In this document: positions 17,427 through 29,465 of the stretch, piece after piece
How positions within the stretch are numbered: position 1 is the first letter of the stretch
Layout of the letters: every line of letters begins with the position of its first letter
From: Corallium rubrum
Lineage: Eukaryota > Cnidaria > Anthozoa > Scleralcyonacea > Coralliidae
Direction of reading: 5' to 3'
Assembly (NCBI GenBank): GCA_964035015.1
Contig: OZ035997.1
Span: 85,557,982-85,621,981 of the forward strand
Length of the DNA stretch: 64,000 nucleotides
Made by a program: the position numbers and the translations under genes
The notes under the pieces: generated by a model
What the model was told of the DNA's origin: nothing
Database searches by the model: none
What the model saw: the letters and a program-made list of their open reading frames with translations, nothing else

Positions 17427-17809
17427 ATGGCGACTGCTGTTCTGGGCAGCGTGTTGCAGCGGTTTCTTGGGGTTTTGGGTTTTTTTTTTGCGCTGTGGAG
17501 GATTTGCAACAACGTCGTCCTCATACGAACCCAACACATATTTATCCTTGGCAGATGTCAAATTTGAGAGCAACCGAAGTGCTGGTGGTACGCATTCCAG
17601 CATATGTGCTGTACGGACCTTGTTGACTTATCTTCACCAGCGTGGTAGCAAACCCGGAACGTTATTTATGCACAAAACCGGCCTTCCTTAACAAGAAACA
17701 TCCTGGTAGCGTGGCTAAAGTCTGCTCTGGCAGTAATTACTCTGGGGCACAGTTTTCATATCCGAGCTATCGCCACGGCGGTAACAGTGATAATCCCGGA
17801 TCACTTAAT

Positions 17810-18000
17810 ACTATATAGGCTAGCTTGGTTTCACTATTGCTCCGAGGGGCAAATCACTGATTTAAATCACGTACACTTTCAGAAAAATCACAAAAAAATC
17901 ATGAAAAAAATCAAAAAATCGCGAGAAAAATGAAAAAATCATGAAAGAAATCCCATGATTTTTTGATCACGTACACTTTTTCAGGAGTGATTTGCTCCTC
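17810..18000. mobile_element. Small insertion with 8-bp near-duplicate flanks
   Basis: 191 bp between CACTTAAT (17,802-17,809) and GACTTAAT (18,001-18,008). It contains an inverted pair, GAGGGGCAAATCACT / AGTGATTTGCTCCTC, and an A/T-rich centre. It splits the PDHLI / LIKTLGRW segment of the recombinase. Confidence 0.6.
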
Positions 18001-18085
18001 GACTTAATCAAAACATTGGGACGATGGCTCAGCGACGCTTATCAATTGTACATTCATACGCCACTGCACCAATTGCCATCAGTAT

Positions 18086-18694
18086 ACATTTGTTAAGAAT
18101 TTGGCTTCGGTTCATTGCTCTTTCGACCCAAACGTTCATCTTCGCAGCTCGAGAAACGTTCATACAAACTGAGGTGACACCAGCCATTCCTAGTACGCAT
18201 ACCGCGAGAGCTTTTGTGAAGCCAAAGACGGTTTGCATATAAACGCTTCAGTCGAGCTGCAAAGAAGATGAAAGAGCAATGAACGGAAGGTCAAGTTCTT
18301 GACGAATGCACTGATGGCACTTTTCGCGAGATCGAGCGGTATTTGTGTATTTTACGGAGCTTTAAATGATGGTCGTCAGAAATATTCTTTATGAAAGTCA
18401 CCAGCCTTTACTTATTTTTAGTATAAAGAGGTTATAATTGACCGTGAGAGGAACTCGTCGAAATATAGTCGAAACTCGATTCGGAAGTCAGAAAGAAGCA
18501 AGCATCAACAATTACAAATAGAAATTAAGCAGAAACAAGTTAAGAACATTTATTTTGAATTTATATGTGTTTTGGTATATATTCATGCATTTTACAACGG
18601 TCAATATACGCAGCCCCCCGGAAAGTAAATGAAATCAAAAGGAAACACAAAAGGAATACAACACTGCTCGCATGAAAGAGGGTGTACGTTTGAG
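18086..18694. other. DIRS 3' flank, no gene
   Basis: Contains an imperfect inverted repeat (TCATTGCTCTTTCG...CATCTTCGCAGCTCGA at about 18,112-18,155 against 18,240-18,292) that may be part of the DIRS 3' end. Otherwise nothing recognised. Confidence 0.35.
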
Positions 18695-19796
18695 TAGCCT
18701 GCGAGCAGGCTCTCTGGGAGGCACGGGAGGTGAAAAAGAGCCTGCACGAATCCCATAGAAATTTGAATGCCGCCCCTTCTTAACTATTTGCAATCTCGAG
18801 CCCATAGTCACCCCTTTTTGGTCAACGTGAGAGCGCGGGGGAGACAATGGGGAAACTGGATTGATTCTCCCTTTTGATTGGTTCATTTAAATTTATTTAA
18901 TTCATCATTCAAAACATACTGATTGTCATATACTGCTTTATTCAATAAACATATATATCTTCAAATTTAGACGCCTCGTTTACATCTCTTCTTCTCTTCT
19001 CTCCAGGTCTCAGTAGCACAAACAATTGAAACAAAGTAAAGACGAATTTCGAATAGCAAATAATTGCAATAAACGAAACAAACCTTGGTGTCATTTGTCG
19101 CTATACTTGATGTATAAATAAAACAATTTAAACAACGAAAAAGCATATATTTAAGACAATTAAAGGGTATTGCCAATAAAGATTAAGTTGATCTCATTTG
19201 AAAGAACTCGTCAAATGGTATTTGAAGACCTTTTACAATTTTTCCGTATCTGTTTTGGTTTTGAAAATATTTTGACGAAAGACAGCGTGCTGTCCGCCAT
19301 CTTGGAATTATTTTTCGATTTTATCGTCGAGACTTTATAAATTTGTCTTAACATTGAAACAACGGCTTGTTAATTAATCCAGTTTAAATATTATTTAGTG
19401 CTGCCACAGCAATAACCTGGATGCCTGTATAAACTAAAATGCAAATTCAGTGATTCAGTCATAAATAATAACGTTGGAATATAAAACATTATGTCGTATA
19501 TCCCGTGAGCTTAACAGTAAAACATCTGCCGGGTATGCAAGATTCAATGCTTTTAATATATCGTTAGACTAGATATTCATTTCACGACTGTTACCTATGT
19601 GATTTTCGCGGCGAACGTTTCAGGGTTGAACACCCGATCGAATTTGCATGTTTTGCAAAAGAAACATGGTCGGTAGATTAAAGATGTTTGTAGTTGTCAG
19701 TCGAATAAAATATCCACCAATCAGAACATTCCGACCAAATTTTGGACGTATGCATTCAAATTTCTATGGGATTCGTGCAAGCTCGCTCGCAGGCTA
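18695..19796. mobile_element. 1.1-kb inverted-repeat element with exact 9-bp duplication
   Basis: Ends TAGCCTGCGAGC...GCTCGCAGGCTA, with a second inverted block (GCACGAATCCCATAGAAATT, 18,745 on; complement at 19,752-19,780). Flanked by ACGTTTGAG (18,686-18,694 and 19,797-19,805). Non-coding. The 9-bp duplication again suggests the Mutator-like group. Confidence 0.85.
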
Positions 19797-19805
19797 ACGT
19801 TTGAG

Positions 19806-20236
19806 CTGCTGTGGTTCGGTCGCGACAAAAAAAGACTAAGACTAACATCCAAGATGACTGCATAGGGCCTGAAACTGACGTCCAAAATTAAAATTCCTCA
19901 TCTCCGCCATTTTTTGCTTTACTTTTTCGTCCAGTGATTGAATGGAGTCAGCCTTCCAGAAATTTATAGGTTAACACCTGGGTAACCGCGCGTCCCACAG
20001 GATGGACGCAATCAGCAAACAGTATGAGGGGTATGCTTGGAGACTGGGCCGAGATACCACCGCGTTATTGCTCCACTTGCTGTCACACACAATTTGGAGA
20101 GCTCCGCAAATTTCAATCACGCACCATATCCCTCCTTTCAATTCAATTTAAAAAGAATGGTAAATTTTTCTCCACCAACTTATTGGTGTGAAGGTGTTAG
20201 CTTCCCCGAGGGGCTGGTCAGCTGAAGATACCAAAC
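19806..20236. other. Intergenic, nothing recognised
   Basis: No supported gene or repeat boundary. Confidence 0.4.
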
Positions 20237-21963
20237 ATGGTTTTCACTGTGACGTCACAAAAATCTAAAATGTTTATTATTAAGCCTACAAAGCTGGTTC
20301 TTTTATATATTTTGTAGATGTCATTACAAGTTTTCCAGGAAAATTTTAAATTGATACAACAATTCCTTCTTGAGTTAGAGTTTTGAATTATATTATTGCT
20401 GACGTCAGCAAATTACTTTTTTCTTAAACTTTAAACATGAGAGAGAATAAGGTTCATATGATTAGAGTATGTGAAAGTGTGACCCAGAAAATACTGTGAC
20501 CTACTCTTGTGTTGCCATGGTAACCGTGATAATTGTTCCCCATGGTGATAAAGAACCTTTATTTTCAGAAATGATAACTCATGAAGGAATGGTCAGGAAA
20601 ATGTTTTTCATGGTTAATTTTATCAAGGAGCTGAACCTAAAAACGTGGAATATTTATCAGTTTTTTTAGACTTTGTTAAGATTTTTCACAAAAATATATT
20701 TCTTTGAAAATTAAACAAGCATGCAGTGTATTACAAATTAAAGAACTTTACAATACTTGTCTATTTTAAAGGTTTAGCTCCTAGATAATGTTTGTATCTT
20801 TTAGTATTAACTATTTCAGAACAATTGGTCAAAAGGTAATAGAAATATATTTTTGAAATATTCGGTTTTTGTTTTAATTTCGTGATTTGAGAAAAATAGC
20901 TTAAATAGTTAATATAAAATTGTTATGTTGACGTTCGTTTGGCACGTCTTACAACAGCAGTAAAATGGATTGAAATGCCATTCAGAACAAGAAAGAACTC
21001 AAAGGGAATTGCATTCTCGCGCGAGTGTTATCCCGCGGGACTGGAAGCGCCTTTTAAGCGAGAGACGTTGTAGTCAGTCCGTCGAAATAAAGTTTCGTTT
21101 CAATGTTGCGGCTGACTTAAGGAACATCATTCAAAAAACTGAGAAGTCGAACATACAACGCGGTATTTTGTCGTTGTTATTTAATATATCTGGCGGAGGT
21201 CGCATCAAGGAACCGACGGAGACCCGAATTTTAGCCTAGCTAGACCGAAACAATGTTTTTTAAATTTAGACTGGCATATTATTGAGATATGTTAGTAAGT
21301 CTCTCGCCTAGGATGTGTTTGGCTTTTTGGTTTTGACCCCAAATTAGACTTTAAGGGGTTAAGTTCCCAATTCTTAAGAATTGGGGAAGGTTCCATGTCG
21401 AATTTTCAAAATTAAAAGTATATCCAGAATGCAATTCGAGAGTAGTTTTCAGGATGGCGATGGGCTCGATGTTATTGGTGTTTATATCTGTTGAATAAAA
21501 CGCAAGTAGCGTAAGTCCATTGATTTTCGTCCTTTCTAACGTTGATGAAATATTGCTGCTAAGTTAAATAAACGACTGAGTCTCTACAGGGCTGGTCTTG
21601 ATACGATTAACAGTTTAACTGAATATTAGCACCGTGTACAGCTCCCCCCTAATAAATATATTGATCTTGGTTGCCAATTTCATATTATACGATAATTTGA
21701 ATAGCACGTGCGTTTTTATTGGTCGATAGCCATGATCTATAATAGGACAGATGCACAGATTACGGCACTGACGTGGTCTGATTTTTCTGAACCAATCACG
21801 GATCTCACTGCAACATCATGAGCCAATGACGTTGCTTGATTTGTATAGATCATGGATCACGTCAGATGAAGTGATTTATCTTTTTCAATGCCCCAGATAG
21901 AAATTCGCCGGGAAAATCTAATAAGTCCGTTAAAACATAATTTTTCTATTTTTTATTGTATAA

Positions 21964-22123
21964 AACAAATAGATTCCATTTTTTTGTTGTCTGTTCAGTT
22001 ATAAGAACATCAGTGACCCACTGACTGCGTCTCGCGGGCCACATTTTTGTTCTTACCACGTTGTGACGTCGTCTGTGCGCATCCATAACTGAACAGACAA
22101 CGGCAAAATGGAATCTATTTGTT
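21964..22123. mobile_element. 160-bp MITE
   Basis: About 39-bp inverted ends: AACAAATAGATTCCATTTT...TCTGTTCAGTTAT against ATAACTGAACAGACAACGGC...ATCTATTTGTT. Includes GACGTC near the centre. I associate this family with coral genomes, from memory. Confidence 0.8.
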
Positions 22124-22784
22124 AAACAGTTCATCTCCCTCTGGTGTAAACAGTCCCCGTTTCTTCAAATATCTCGTCGTTTGAAGAAGCACCCGACCCA
22201 CATTTTATATCTTAATAAACCGCGAAATGTGGACAATATTCTTGTTACGAGATGAAATCGCACTAAACGTTTCATAGCCAACAAATAATCAAAAAATGTA
22301 ACCTGTTTAACTATCACAATGCTTCTTGTCAAAACGAGACATGAGCATGAGAAATATTAATGATTACCAGTTTTTCAAACATCTATTTTGTGTTTCTGAG
22401 AATGCGAGTTCACAGATTTTCATGTGGTTATGGAATTTCTAAGAATTCTCAATTTAGTGACCTTAATATCTCAACAATGCCTTAGTTGTAAACCTGACAA
22501 GCGAACAAGCCAATAAGCATATTCACGCCACAGATAAATGTCGACTTCATACAGATAAAGTCAACGAAATATGTACGTTTTCTAGTGTTTTTAAATTTTT
22601 GAGACCCAAACCACCTTGAAATGTAAATTTCGTCGAAAACTTGTGTTTTTGAAATTTTGACACTTTTAAGGGAAAATACGAAAAATCAAAATTTGCAATA
22701 TAAAAAGGAACATATTTAGAGAACTGATTTAGCAGATATTTGAAAAAGTGAAAAAAAATTTTTTTAGGTGTATGCTTAGTTGCG

Positions 22785-22997
22785 CTTTAGAAGAGATGTC
22801 TAATTTTATCTGATGTACAATCTAAAGATTGTGGTTGAAACTACACTTTATATGAACATTTGTTTTTTGGCCGCCATATTTGTGTACCTCAGAGATGCCA
22901 AATAGTAACACAAACAAATGCTCGTATAAAGTGTAGTTTTTGCCAGAGTTTTCAGGTTGCACATCAGATGTACGTAATTAGACATCACTTCTAAAGC
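22785..22997. mobile_element. About 210-bp MITE
   Basis: Ends TTTAGAAGAGATGTCTAATT and AATTAGACATCACTTCTAAA, with an inner inverted block AACTACACTTTATA. It abuts the next element. Confidence 0.65.
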
Positions 22998-23187
22998 TAA
23001 AGCCTGGCTCTCATATGTCGCCGATCGTGGCCGACCCATGATTTAGATGCATGTTAAGTAAAAGAATAAAAGCACTGCTTTTCTGCATTGTTCTTTATTA
23101 CTTAACATGCTGCTGCACTTCCCGTTTTAACATGCATCTAAATCACAAATCGCCGACGATCGGCGGCATATGAGAACCAGGCTTTAA
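22998..23187. mobile_element. 190-bp MITE with AAAGCCTGG ends
   Basis: Ends AAAGCCTGGCTCTCATATG and CATATGAGAACCAGGCTTT, with an inverted inner pair (ATTTAGATGCATGTTAAGTA; ACTTAACATG). Confidence 0.75.
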
Positions 23188-23668
23188 CAAAGCTTTATAC
23201 GTTGAATTATGTACACAATGTGGTTTTTAACGACATTTGAAAATTATGCTGATGTCAGCAATAATATAAATCAAAACCCTTTAACTCAAGAAGGAAAACT
23301 TGTATCGACTTAAAATTTTCCAGGAAGACTTGTAATAATCTACAAAATATACAAAACAGCCAACCTTTTAGGTTTAAAAATAAACATTTTGGAATTTTGT
23401 GATGTCACAGTAAAAACCATCTATTGGTTGGATGTTAACTAAGGCTCCCTCGGCCGACAGCTTGGAAATTTCCTTTTTGCGAGACATTTTGACGAGATGC
23501 AGGAAATTTGCAGGAAAAACGATTCTGTAGGAAATTTGAACGAAATTTCGAAGAAATTCAAAAATTGAGTAAATTATAAATTGTCTCCAAGAAAACGATG
23601 AGAAATAGAGTTGTAGAGAATAGAGTTAATTAAAAAAAACTTTGTCTTACTTGTCTAATAACTATTAT

Positions 23669-23671
<3 letters not shown>

Positions 23672-23765
<94 letters not shown>
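23672..23765. repeat. (TA)n microsatellite
   Basis: About 94 bp of uninterrupted TA. A minus-strand frame of alternating I and Y here is an artefact of it. Confidence 0.95.
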
Positions 23766-23767
<2 letters not shown>

Positions 23768-24220
23768 ACATATGAACATATCTCAAATTCTCGGCGATAG
23801 TCTGATTCGGTGATTCTCGTGAAATGTGTCGCTTAATTACAGCCAAATTATGATGTAGACCTAACATGAAGTAGTCATGATGAAGTATTACTATTTACTG
23901 CTGATTGCCTGACTGGAGGGCCGCGGGCGCCGCGGTTATGATCTGGCCTCTGGCACTCTGATTTGGTGATTCTTGTGAACTGCGAATCAGGAGGACATGT
24001 GAGAAAATTGAGAAATATGGATAGTGACGAATCTGGCGATTCATCTTGGGTTATTTGTGATAATTCCAATAAAACTGTTAGTCTGCAAACAGGCTCTGTG
24101 GGCAACGGGCATAAAATTACAGGCTAAACGCGTTGTTCAAGCGTTATTGTGCTTATTTATGTTGGATTCGATTCGTTGAAGGAAATTTGAAGGAAATTTT
24201 TATATTTTTGGAAGGAAATT

Positions 24221-25279
24221 TTGATCAAAATAAGGATTTTTTTACTAAAAGAAAGCAAATTTCAGTTTGGCAAAGTGGAGCGAGCGCAGCCCAAACACAT
24301 CTGATTGGTCCACACAGCTAAAATTACTTCCGGCCTTACCTAGGAACTTTGGCTATAAAGACTGAAGAGTGGAGCTTTTGTGAGACTTGTTTTAATACTG
24401 TTTTTAAATTAAACTTGCCACTTCCCAAACGTCGAATTTGTCTTTTTCAAGTGTAACACATCATTTTGAGTAGAAAGACGGAAAAAGTACGCTTCCAATA
24501 CGTCGAAACAAAACTAAGGTGAGGAAAAACCGTACGAAAAAGATCAAGCGTCTCTCACCATTTTTCTTGTTGAATGCAGATGATGTCTGTATTCTTTGCT
24601 TATTCATTCATATCTTCCGTCCTTGTAATTATAAGACCCTTTTATATACACCAAGAATGTTGATAATGAATATCTCCATGTAGATGTCTGAACATCATCT
24701 CACTTTTCAACGACGACAACTTTGTTTTTGCACGACCGACAGTACATGTTGTCTGGAATGCCAGACAAATGACTACTAAAAAGTTCTCAATTTGTGATAT
24801 ATTGACTTGCAAAGTTAATATAATAAACTATTTATTGTCTTCGTTTAAATGGTCTGTTTTAGTTAAATATCAAAGTATTGTCTTTTTTGTGAAACTCTAT
24901 TTTAAAAAACGGCAAAAGACAAAGCAGCTATAAGTGACCTTCAAACATCGTTTGAAAGCAAGGTCATAATCTAAGCTTACATATTTTACAAATTCATTGA
25001 AAAAAAAATTTAATCACTTCAGAATTGTTTTTATCTAAGACTCTTATGCTTCTCTTTACAATTTACATGGGTAATTGAAAGGTAAAAAGGTTATAATTAA
25101 ATAAAAGATAATTCTCAAAACTTCACTCCAGCTCACTGACTCGTTGTTGACTTTGACTGTTGACATTTCAAACTGTCAGTGCGTAGCCGGGGGGGGCTCC
25201 CTTTTTGCGCTCGCTCCGTGTTGGTCAAAATAAGGATTTTTTTACTAAAAGACAGCAAATTTCAGTTTGGCAAAGTGGA
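24221..25279. mobile_element. 0.94-kb element (24,280-25,220) between 59-bp direct repeats
   Basis: The 59-bp stretches 24,221-24,279 and 25,221-25,279 (TCAAAATAAGGATTTTTTTA...) are direct copies with two mismatches, exactly 1,000 bp apart. Between them lies DNA whose ends are inverted (GGAGCGAGCGC... and ...GCGCTCGCTCCGTG). Its body is the inverted copy of the element at 29,466-30,405. Non-coding. Confidence 0.75.
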
Positions 25280-25369
25280 ACATTGTTACTAGGATTAATG
25301 ACCTAATCGATCGCGGGCACGTACTCAGGGGGATCCCAGTCGATAATGGGCAATTCCCCTTATAGCAAT

Positions 25370-25450
25370 GCATCATGGGAGTTGTGGTAGGCTTTCACTT
25401 TCCAGCGAAATGGCCGCCGCGAGGCGAGCATTTTGTCTGAAAGAGTAAGT
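25370..25450 (+). promoter_or_regulatory. Possible promoter and first exon with ZNF143-like site
   Basis: GCATCATGGGAGTTGTGGT (25,370-25,388) differs by one base from the ZNF143/SBS consensus in reverse (GCATYATGGGARTTGTAGT). Twenty bases on is an ATG in good context (GCGAAATGGCC, ATG 25,410) opening a short coding stretch up to AAAGA|GTAAGT, a strong splice donor at 25,445. No downstream exon was identified. It could be a host first exon or a chance composition in a locally GC-rich patch. Confidence 0.35.
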
Positions 25451-26228
25451 AGTTGTTTTACAATATTTCCTTTCCACAATGATGGTTTTAGACTTCTCAA
25501 TGGGACTGGGAGGGTGTAAACCACATTTTGTACAAAAGACAGCGAAATCGCAGTTAAAATAAGCGAGGAAATTACTTCAGAGTGACTCGACAAGCGAATA
25601 TTGATCAAATAAATACGATTCGAAGAAGGTCCTTCCCGGACGTGAACAGGTGAGTAAGTAGATCGATTATAGCTCAGTATATAATTCAGCTTTTGTGACA
25701 TGTATAAGTTGTTTGTCAGTCACGATCGCTTAGTTGTTGTGCTCGGAAGTCTTTCTTCCTGGTGTATTTGCTTGTTGAAATCAACAAGGTTGGGCGATGC
25801 CGCTCGATCTGTTGTTCGTAATTGCCTCTGTATTTACACAATGTTTTTTTAAACTTTTTGGCGCGAAAAAAACCCCGTTTCTTGAGCAAGAGTTGAGATA
25901 TTTTACAAAGACGTCAAGCGTAAAATAGTCTTGTCAGGGTTTTCGTTCGTTGTTTTCCTCTTCTGTTCCCATTGTTGTCGTCGGTTCCTATCCGCTTAGA
26001 ATAACAAGTAGGTTCTAGAATTAGTGTAGGCTGCTCTGTGTAGGCTGTAAATATAAATTTAGGACTATAAATTTACTAAATATTTTGAAAAACCGTCGAG
26101 TTTCTTGCCGTGTTGTGTGCAATAAACTTTTTAGTAAATATAAGAAATAATCAAATATCTAATTCTAATTTTATCAGTTAACTATATTGTAAATAATAAT
26201 AAACCATAGATAAATAGCATATTTAAAC

Positions 26229-26526
26229 CATAGTCAATCGAGATATGGTCTGGAAACTCCGCTAAAGTCTTTGGTCTATCTTTTTGTTCGACTTTATGCA
26301 TTTTTGTGCACGGTGCACGGTCACTGAACACATTGTATTTTAGTATAATGAACGAATTGCCCAATAGCAACGTTTCAGTTCAATCACTCAACCGTGCTAT
26401 TTAAATATTAATAAACCTAAAACAAAGGTTGTGCACGGTGTAAGGTACGGTTCAACATAGAATCACAGCTCATTATAGGAGCTTTGAAGTTTGCCGAGTT
26501 TCCAGACCATATCTCGATTGACTATG
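26229..26526. mobile_element. 298-bp MITE, 7-bp target duplication
   Basis: Ends CATAGTCAATCGAGATATGG and CCATATCTCGATTGACTATG (about 31 bp inverted), flanked by TTTAAAC on both sides (26,222-26,228; 26,527-26,533). Half copy at 1,431-1,600. Confidence 0.85.
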
Positions 26527-26626
26527 TTTAAACCATATTAAATACATAGTTAATTTTAAATAGTAGATAGTTTGTTAAAATGTACATATTTTTTTAAACA
26601 TATTTGAATAAGTTATAAATTTTACA

Positions 26627-27540
26627 ATGGAGGATGAATCTTGTACTTCAATGGAGAGTCAGAGAGAAAAACAATTGCCAGAAACCTTTAAAATTAGTAT
26701 GAGCTTGAAAAAAAGAAAAAAAGGTGGTGGTGGAACATCTTGCTGTGTCCTAACTGTGGTAGCAACTCCAGAAAAAATCATGAGCTCTCATTTTACAAAT
26801 TTCCAAGACCCCAAACTACTATAAGAAAGACTTGGTTACACTGGGTGAGTAGAGCTGACTTTACACCAAATAACCACCACAGAGTTTGTTCAAAACATTT
26901 TGAGGGAGGGAAGAAGACTTACACTGGAAACATACCAACTCTTGTACCCAAACTTATCAAGCCTACCCCAACAAAACCTCAACCAACACACAAGATGTAG
27001 AACTAACACTCTGCTGGATGCATCACAAGAAGAAAGTGAAGCCATTGAAAACACAAAAGATAAGATCCACAAACTTGAGGAAGAAGTCAAGAGATTAAAA
27101 CAACAAAATCAACAACAGGAACTTGATATTTCAACTCTAAGAGAAAAGCTTGAACAACATACATTTTCTGTGCAACGTTTTAAAAGTAGTGATGTTGATT
27201 TTGAATTGTATACTGGATTTCCAAATTACAGAACATTCAAAGCTCTATATGACTATCTTTGCCCTACATGTGAAAGATTAAGATACATTGGTGCAAATAA
27301 TACATGTAGTACCCAAAAAGAAACATGACAGAAATGTGGACAGAAGCGAGGATTATCTCCAGAAGAAGAACTATTTTTGTGTGTTTCGAGGTTTAGATGT
27401 GGTCTGTTGGAAAGGGACTTGGCAAATAGGTTCAATATATCAGTATCCCAGGTTTCAAGAATTTGGATTACATGGCTTGACTTTTTGTATAAAATGTTGA
27501 GGCCCATTCCTATTTGGCCCTCCCAAAAAAACTGGAAGTT
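26627..27540 (+). pseudogene. THAP-domain transposase 5' part, frameshifted
   Basis: Begins at ATG 26,627 with a Ser/Lys-rich leader. A THAP zinc finger (C-x2-C ... HRVCSKHF, about 26,730-26,920) is split by a frameshift just after its first Cys pair. A second frameshift leads into a coiled coil (KIHKLEEEVKRLKQQNQQQ, about 27,060-27,150) and a conserved helical module (VDFELYTGFPNYRTFKALYDYL). A third leads into an HTH segment, EEELFLCVSRFRCGLLERDL...SVSQVSRIWITWLDFLY (about 27,355-27,500), typical of PIF/Harbinger- or ISL2EU-group THAP transposases. It ends at about 27,531, where the segmental duplication begins, so the DDE catalytic domain is missing. Confidence 0.75.
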
Positions 27541-27869
27541 ACTTTTGTATAAGTGAAGCATTGCTTCCCCTGCACAGGCACTCTTTGTGTGTTCCAATTG
27601 GTTTTATCAATTGTATTAAGTTAACTTGTCCTTGTTTAAGAGTTTTCCTTGATGTCATGATTGACTTATGTAGGAGTTAATTCCAACTGCGATCCCCTTT
27701 CTGGGTGAACCCCCAGAATTTGACTTGGGTGGAATTGAACATAGGTAGGAATTTGACAAGGACCATGCCTGCCCCATCAGGTATTTGACCCTCAACATGA
27801 AATTGGTCAGTGGTAATAATGCTTACTGAAAGATTTTACCATCTCTTCCATTCTGCCAAAGTTTACATC

Positions 27870-29405
27870 AACCTCGTACCCAGGCTCTTTTCAACCTACC
27901 AAACAAATTTTGTTTGGATGGGGGTGGGGTAGAGAATGTTTGAAGCTTCTTCCCGTGAATATTTACCGTTTGAGAAAATACTTCGATCTTGGATTCAAGG
28001 GTTCAGCGCTAAATGGGGGTGATATGGCTAGCTATGATTTTCGAATATGTTCACAAACAACAGCTAACTTACAAGAGACTCGTGACGCAGTGCACAGAGG
28101 GTAAAAATTATTTTATATTTACCGTTTAAATTCTCATTCCTTCTCTAGCTGCTCAAGATTTCTCAGACTCTATTATAAATGTAATTCTGAGCTGTTAACT
28201 AATAATTCTGCCTTTACAAAACATGTATACATAGGGAAGCCATAAGCCATTTAAGTGCTTGCTACTTTTGAATCCTCCTAAAAACAATACATATATTTTT
28301 TACAACCAGATCTAGGTTTTGCTTTGATATTTTAATAAATCAATTAGTCATCCTATCCATAAATTCTATAATTATCTCGAGGATTATGATTTGTTTTAAA
28401 ATCTGTTTGTTTTTATATTGGTTGTATATCAGGAGTGTTTCAAAAAACCATTTAATAAAAGCAGGCGAGGGGTTGTTGCATTCATGTATTTCTAGTTTAT
28501 ATAAAAAAATTATCTCGTCCTGTGCGAGACATCAGTTTCCGTCTCCGTTCCACAACGCGGTATAAAGACCATTTCTCTTCGCTCCACACTTCGATATTTT
28601 GCGTAGTATTCACATCAAAACAAGTAGTGTGTGTAAGGATAGCATTATAGCAAAAAAACCTGAGCAGCTAGATAATAAATCGGAATTTCAAACGGATAAA
28701 TTATTTACCCTCTGCAGCCTGCTTCCTTGGTTCACTTGTCTGCACCCCGAGTCTCTCGTAAGTTAGACGTTTGTTTGTGAACATAATTTTATTTGAAAAG
28801 CATAGCTAGCCATATCGCGCCCACTTAGCGCTGAATCCAAGATCAAAGTATTTTTTCAAACGGTATTAAAATCTTCACGGGAAGAAGCTTCTAATCCTCT
28901 CTACCCCACACCTGTCCAAACAAAATTTGTCACAACCAGATTTTGGTAATCACGTGACCATGGCACGATCGGAAATTGCGGCTGTCGATTGGATCCTAAT
29001 CCAGGTCAACCTGGATTAGCTACGCATGCGGAGAACGAATGTCTTGCGTGTAAACGTCATCAATACACGGCCGATAGGAGCGAGGACACCCCGAGCTCAA
29101 AGTCAAATATCTCCGCTCAAAATCGTCGCTCAACCATAATTCTTCCACGAGCGCATAGCACGAAGGTTGGGCTTGCTATAAAATACGGTTTGTTGACAAC
29201 TCGTGGAATTTTCGCAATGTACGAACCCATTACCCTTCTCAAATTCATCAGTTTCAAATGTCCTCAGAATTCACTTGAGTCAGCACGCACGTGGACTGCG
29301 AACTGCCCCATGAAAGTGGCCGATTTTCTATGCGATTTCCGATCGTGTGATATACCAGTTTTTTTCTCTGCGCGGTGGGTTGAAAATAGCCTGGGTACGA
29401 GGTTG
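27870..29405. mobile_element. MULE-like element, 1.5 kb, in copy B
   Basis: CAACCTCGTACCCAGGCTC at 27,870 and GCCTGGGTACGAGGTTG ending 29,405. Left flank AGTTTACAT (27,861-27,869). The right flank is AGTCTACAT where it is undamaged (30,345-30,353, and 59,155 in copy C), an 8/9 match to the left. The 164-codon frame at 28,989-29,483 crosses its right end and is not a supported gene. Confidence 0.75.
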
Positions 29406-29465
29406 AGTCTGGAATCACCGGATTGTGAAAGCAAATCATCAATGCTGTGGTATAAATTGCTTAAA

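Larger units (their letters stand above)
15013..18085 (+). pseudogene. DIRS-type RNase H and tyrosine recombinase, split by insertions
   Basis: RNase H end at 15,040-15,290 (ACHIWGPKW, FHCDN, AAHLPGKTNSIADALSRF). Recombinase N-terminus at 15,360-15,510 (LAKSTRRTYRMMF). The frame then resumes after each insertion: FWAACCSGFLGF (about 17,430-17,480), LSLADVKFESN, ICAVRTLLTYLHQRGSKPGTLF (17,540-17,690), GHSFHIRAIATA with the catalytic HxxR (17,750-17,780), and LGRWLSDAYQLYIHT with the catalytic Tyr (18,015-18,075). At least three elements (15,617-16,006; 16,037-17,426; 17,810-18,000) interrupt it, and frameshifts are present. It reads in the same direction as the 3.3-3.9 kb fragment. Confidence 0.75.
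20237..23432. mobile_element. 3.2-kb element with about 180-bp inverted ends
   Basis: ATGGTTTTCACTGTGACGTC... at 20,237-20,415 is mirrored at 23,248-23,432 (…GTGATGTCACAGTAAAAACCAT), with about 75-80% identity by eye. The interior has no transposase; a short 89-codon frame (20,970-21,239) has no recognised motif. Two or three smaller elements are nested in it. No target duplication found. Confidence 0.6.

Noticed and set aside
23655..23867. Frame of alternating Ile and Tyr
   Set aside because: Direct product of the (TA)n tract; the same applies to frames at 32,959-33,666 and 61,241-61,585.
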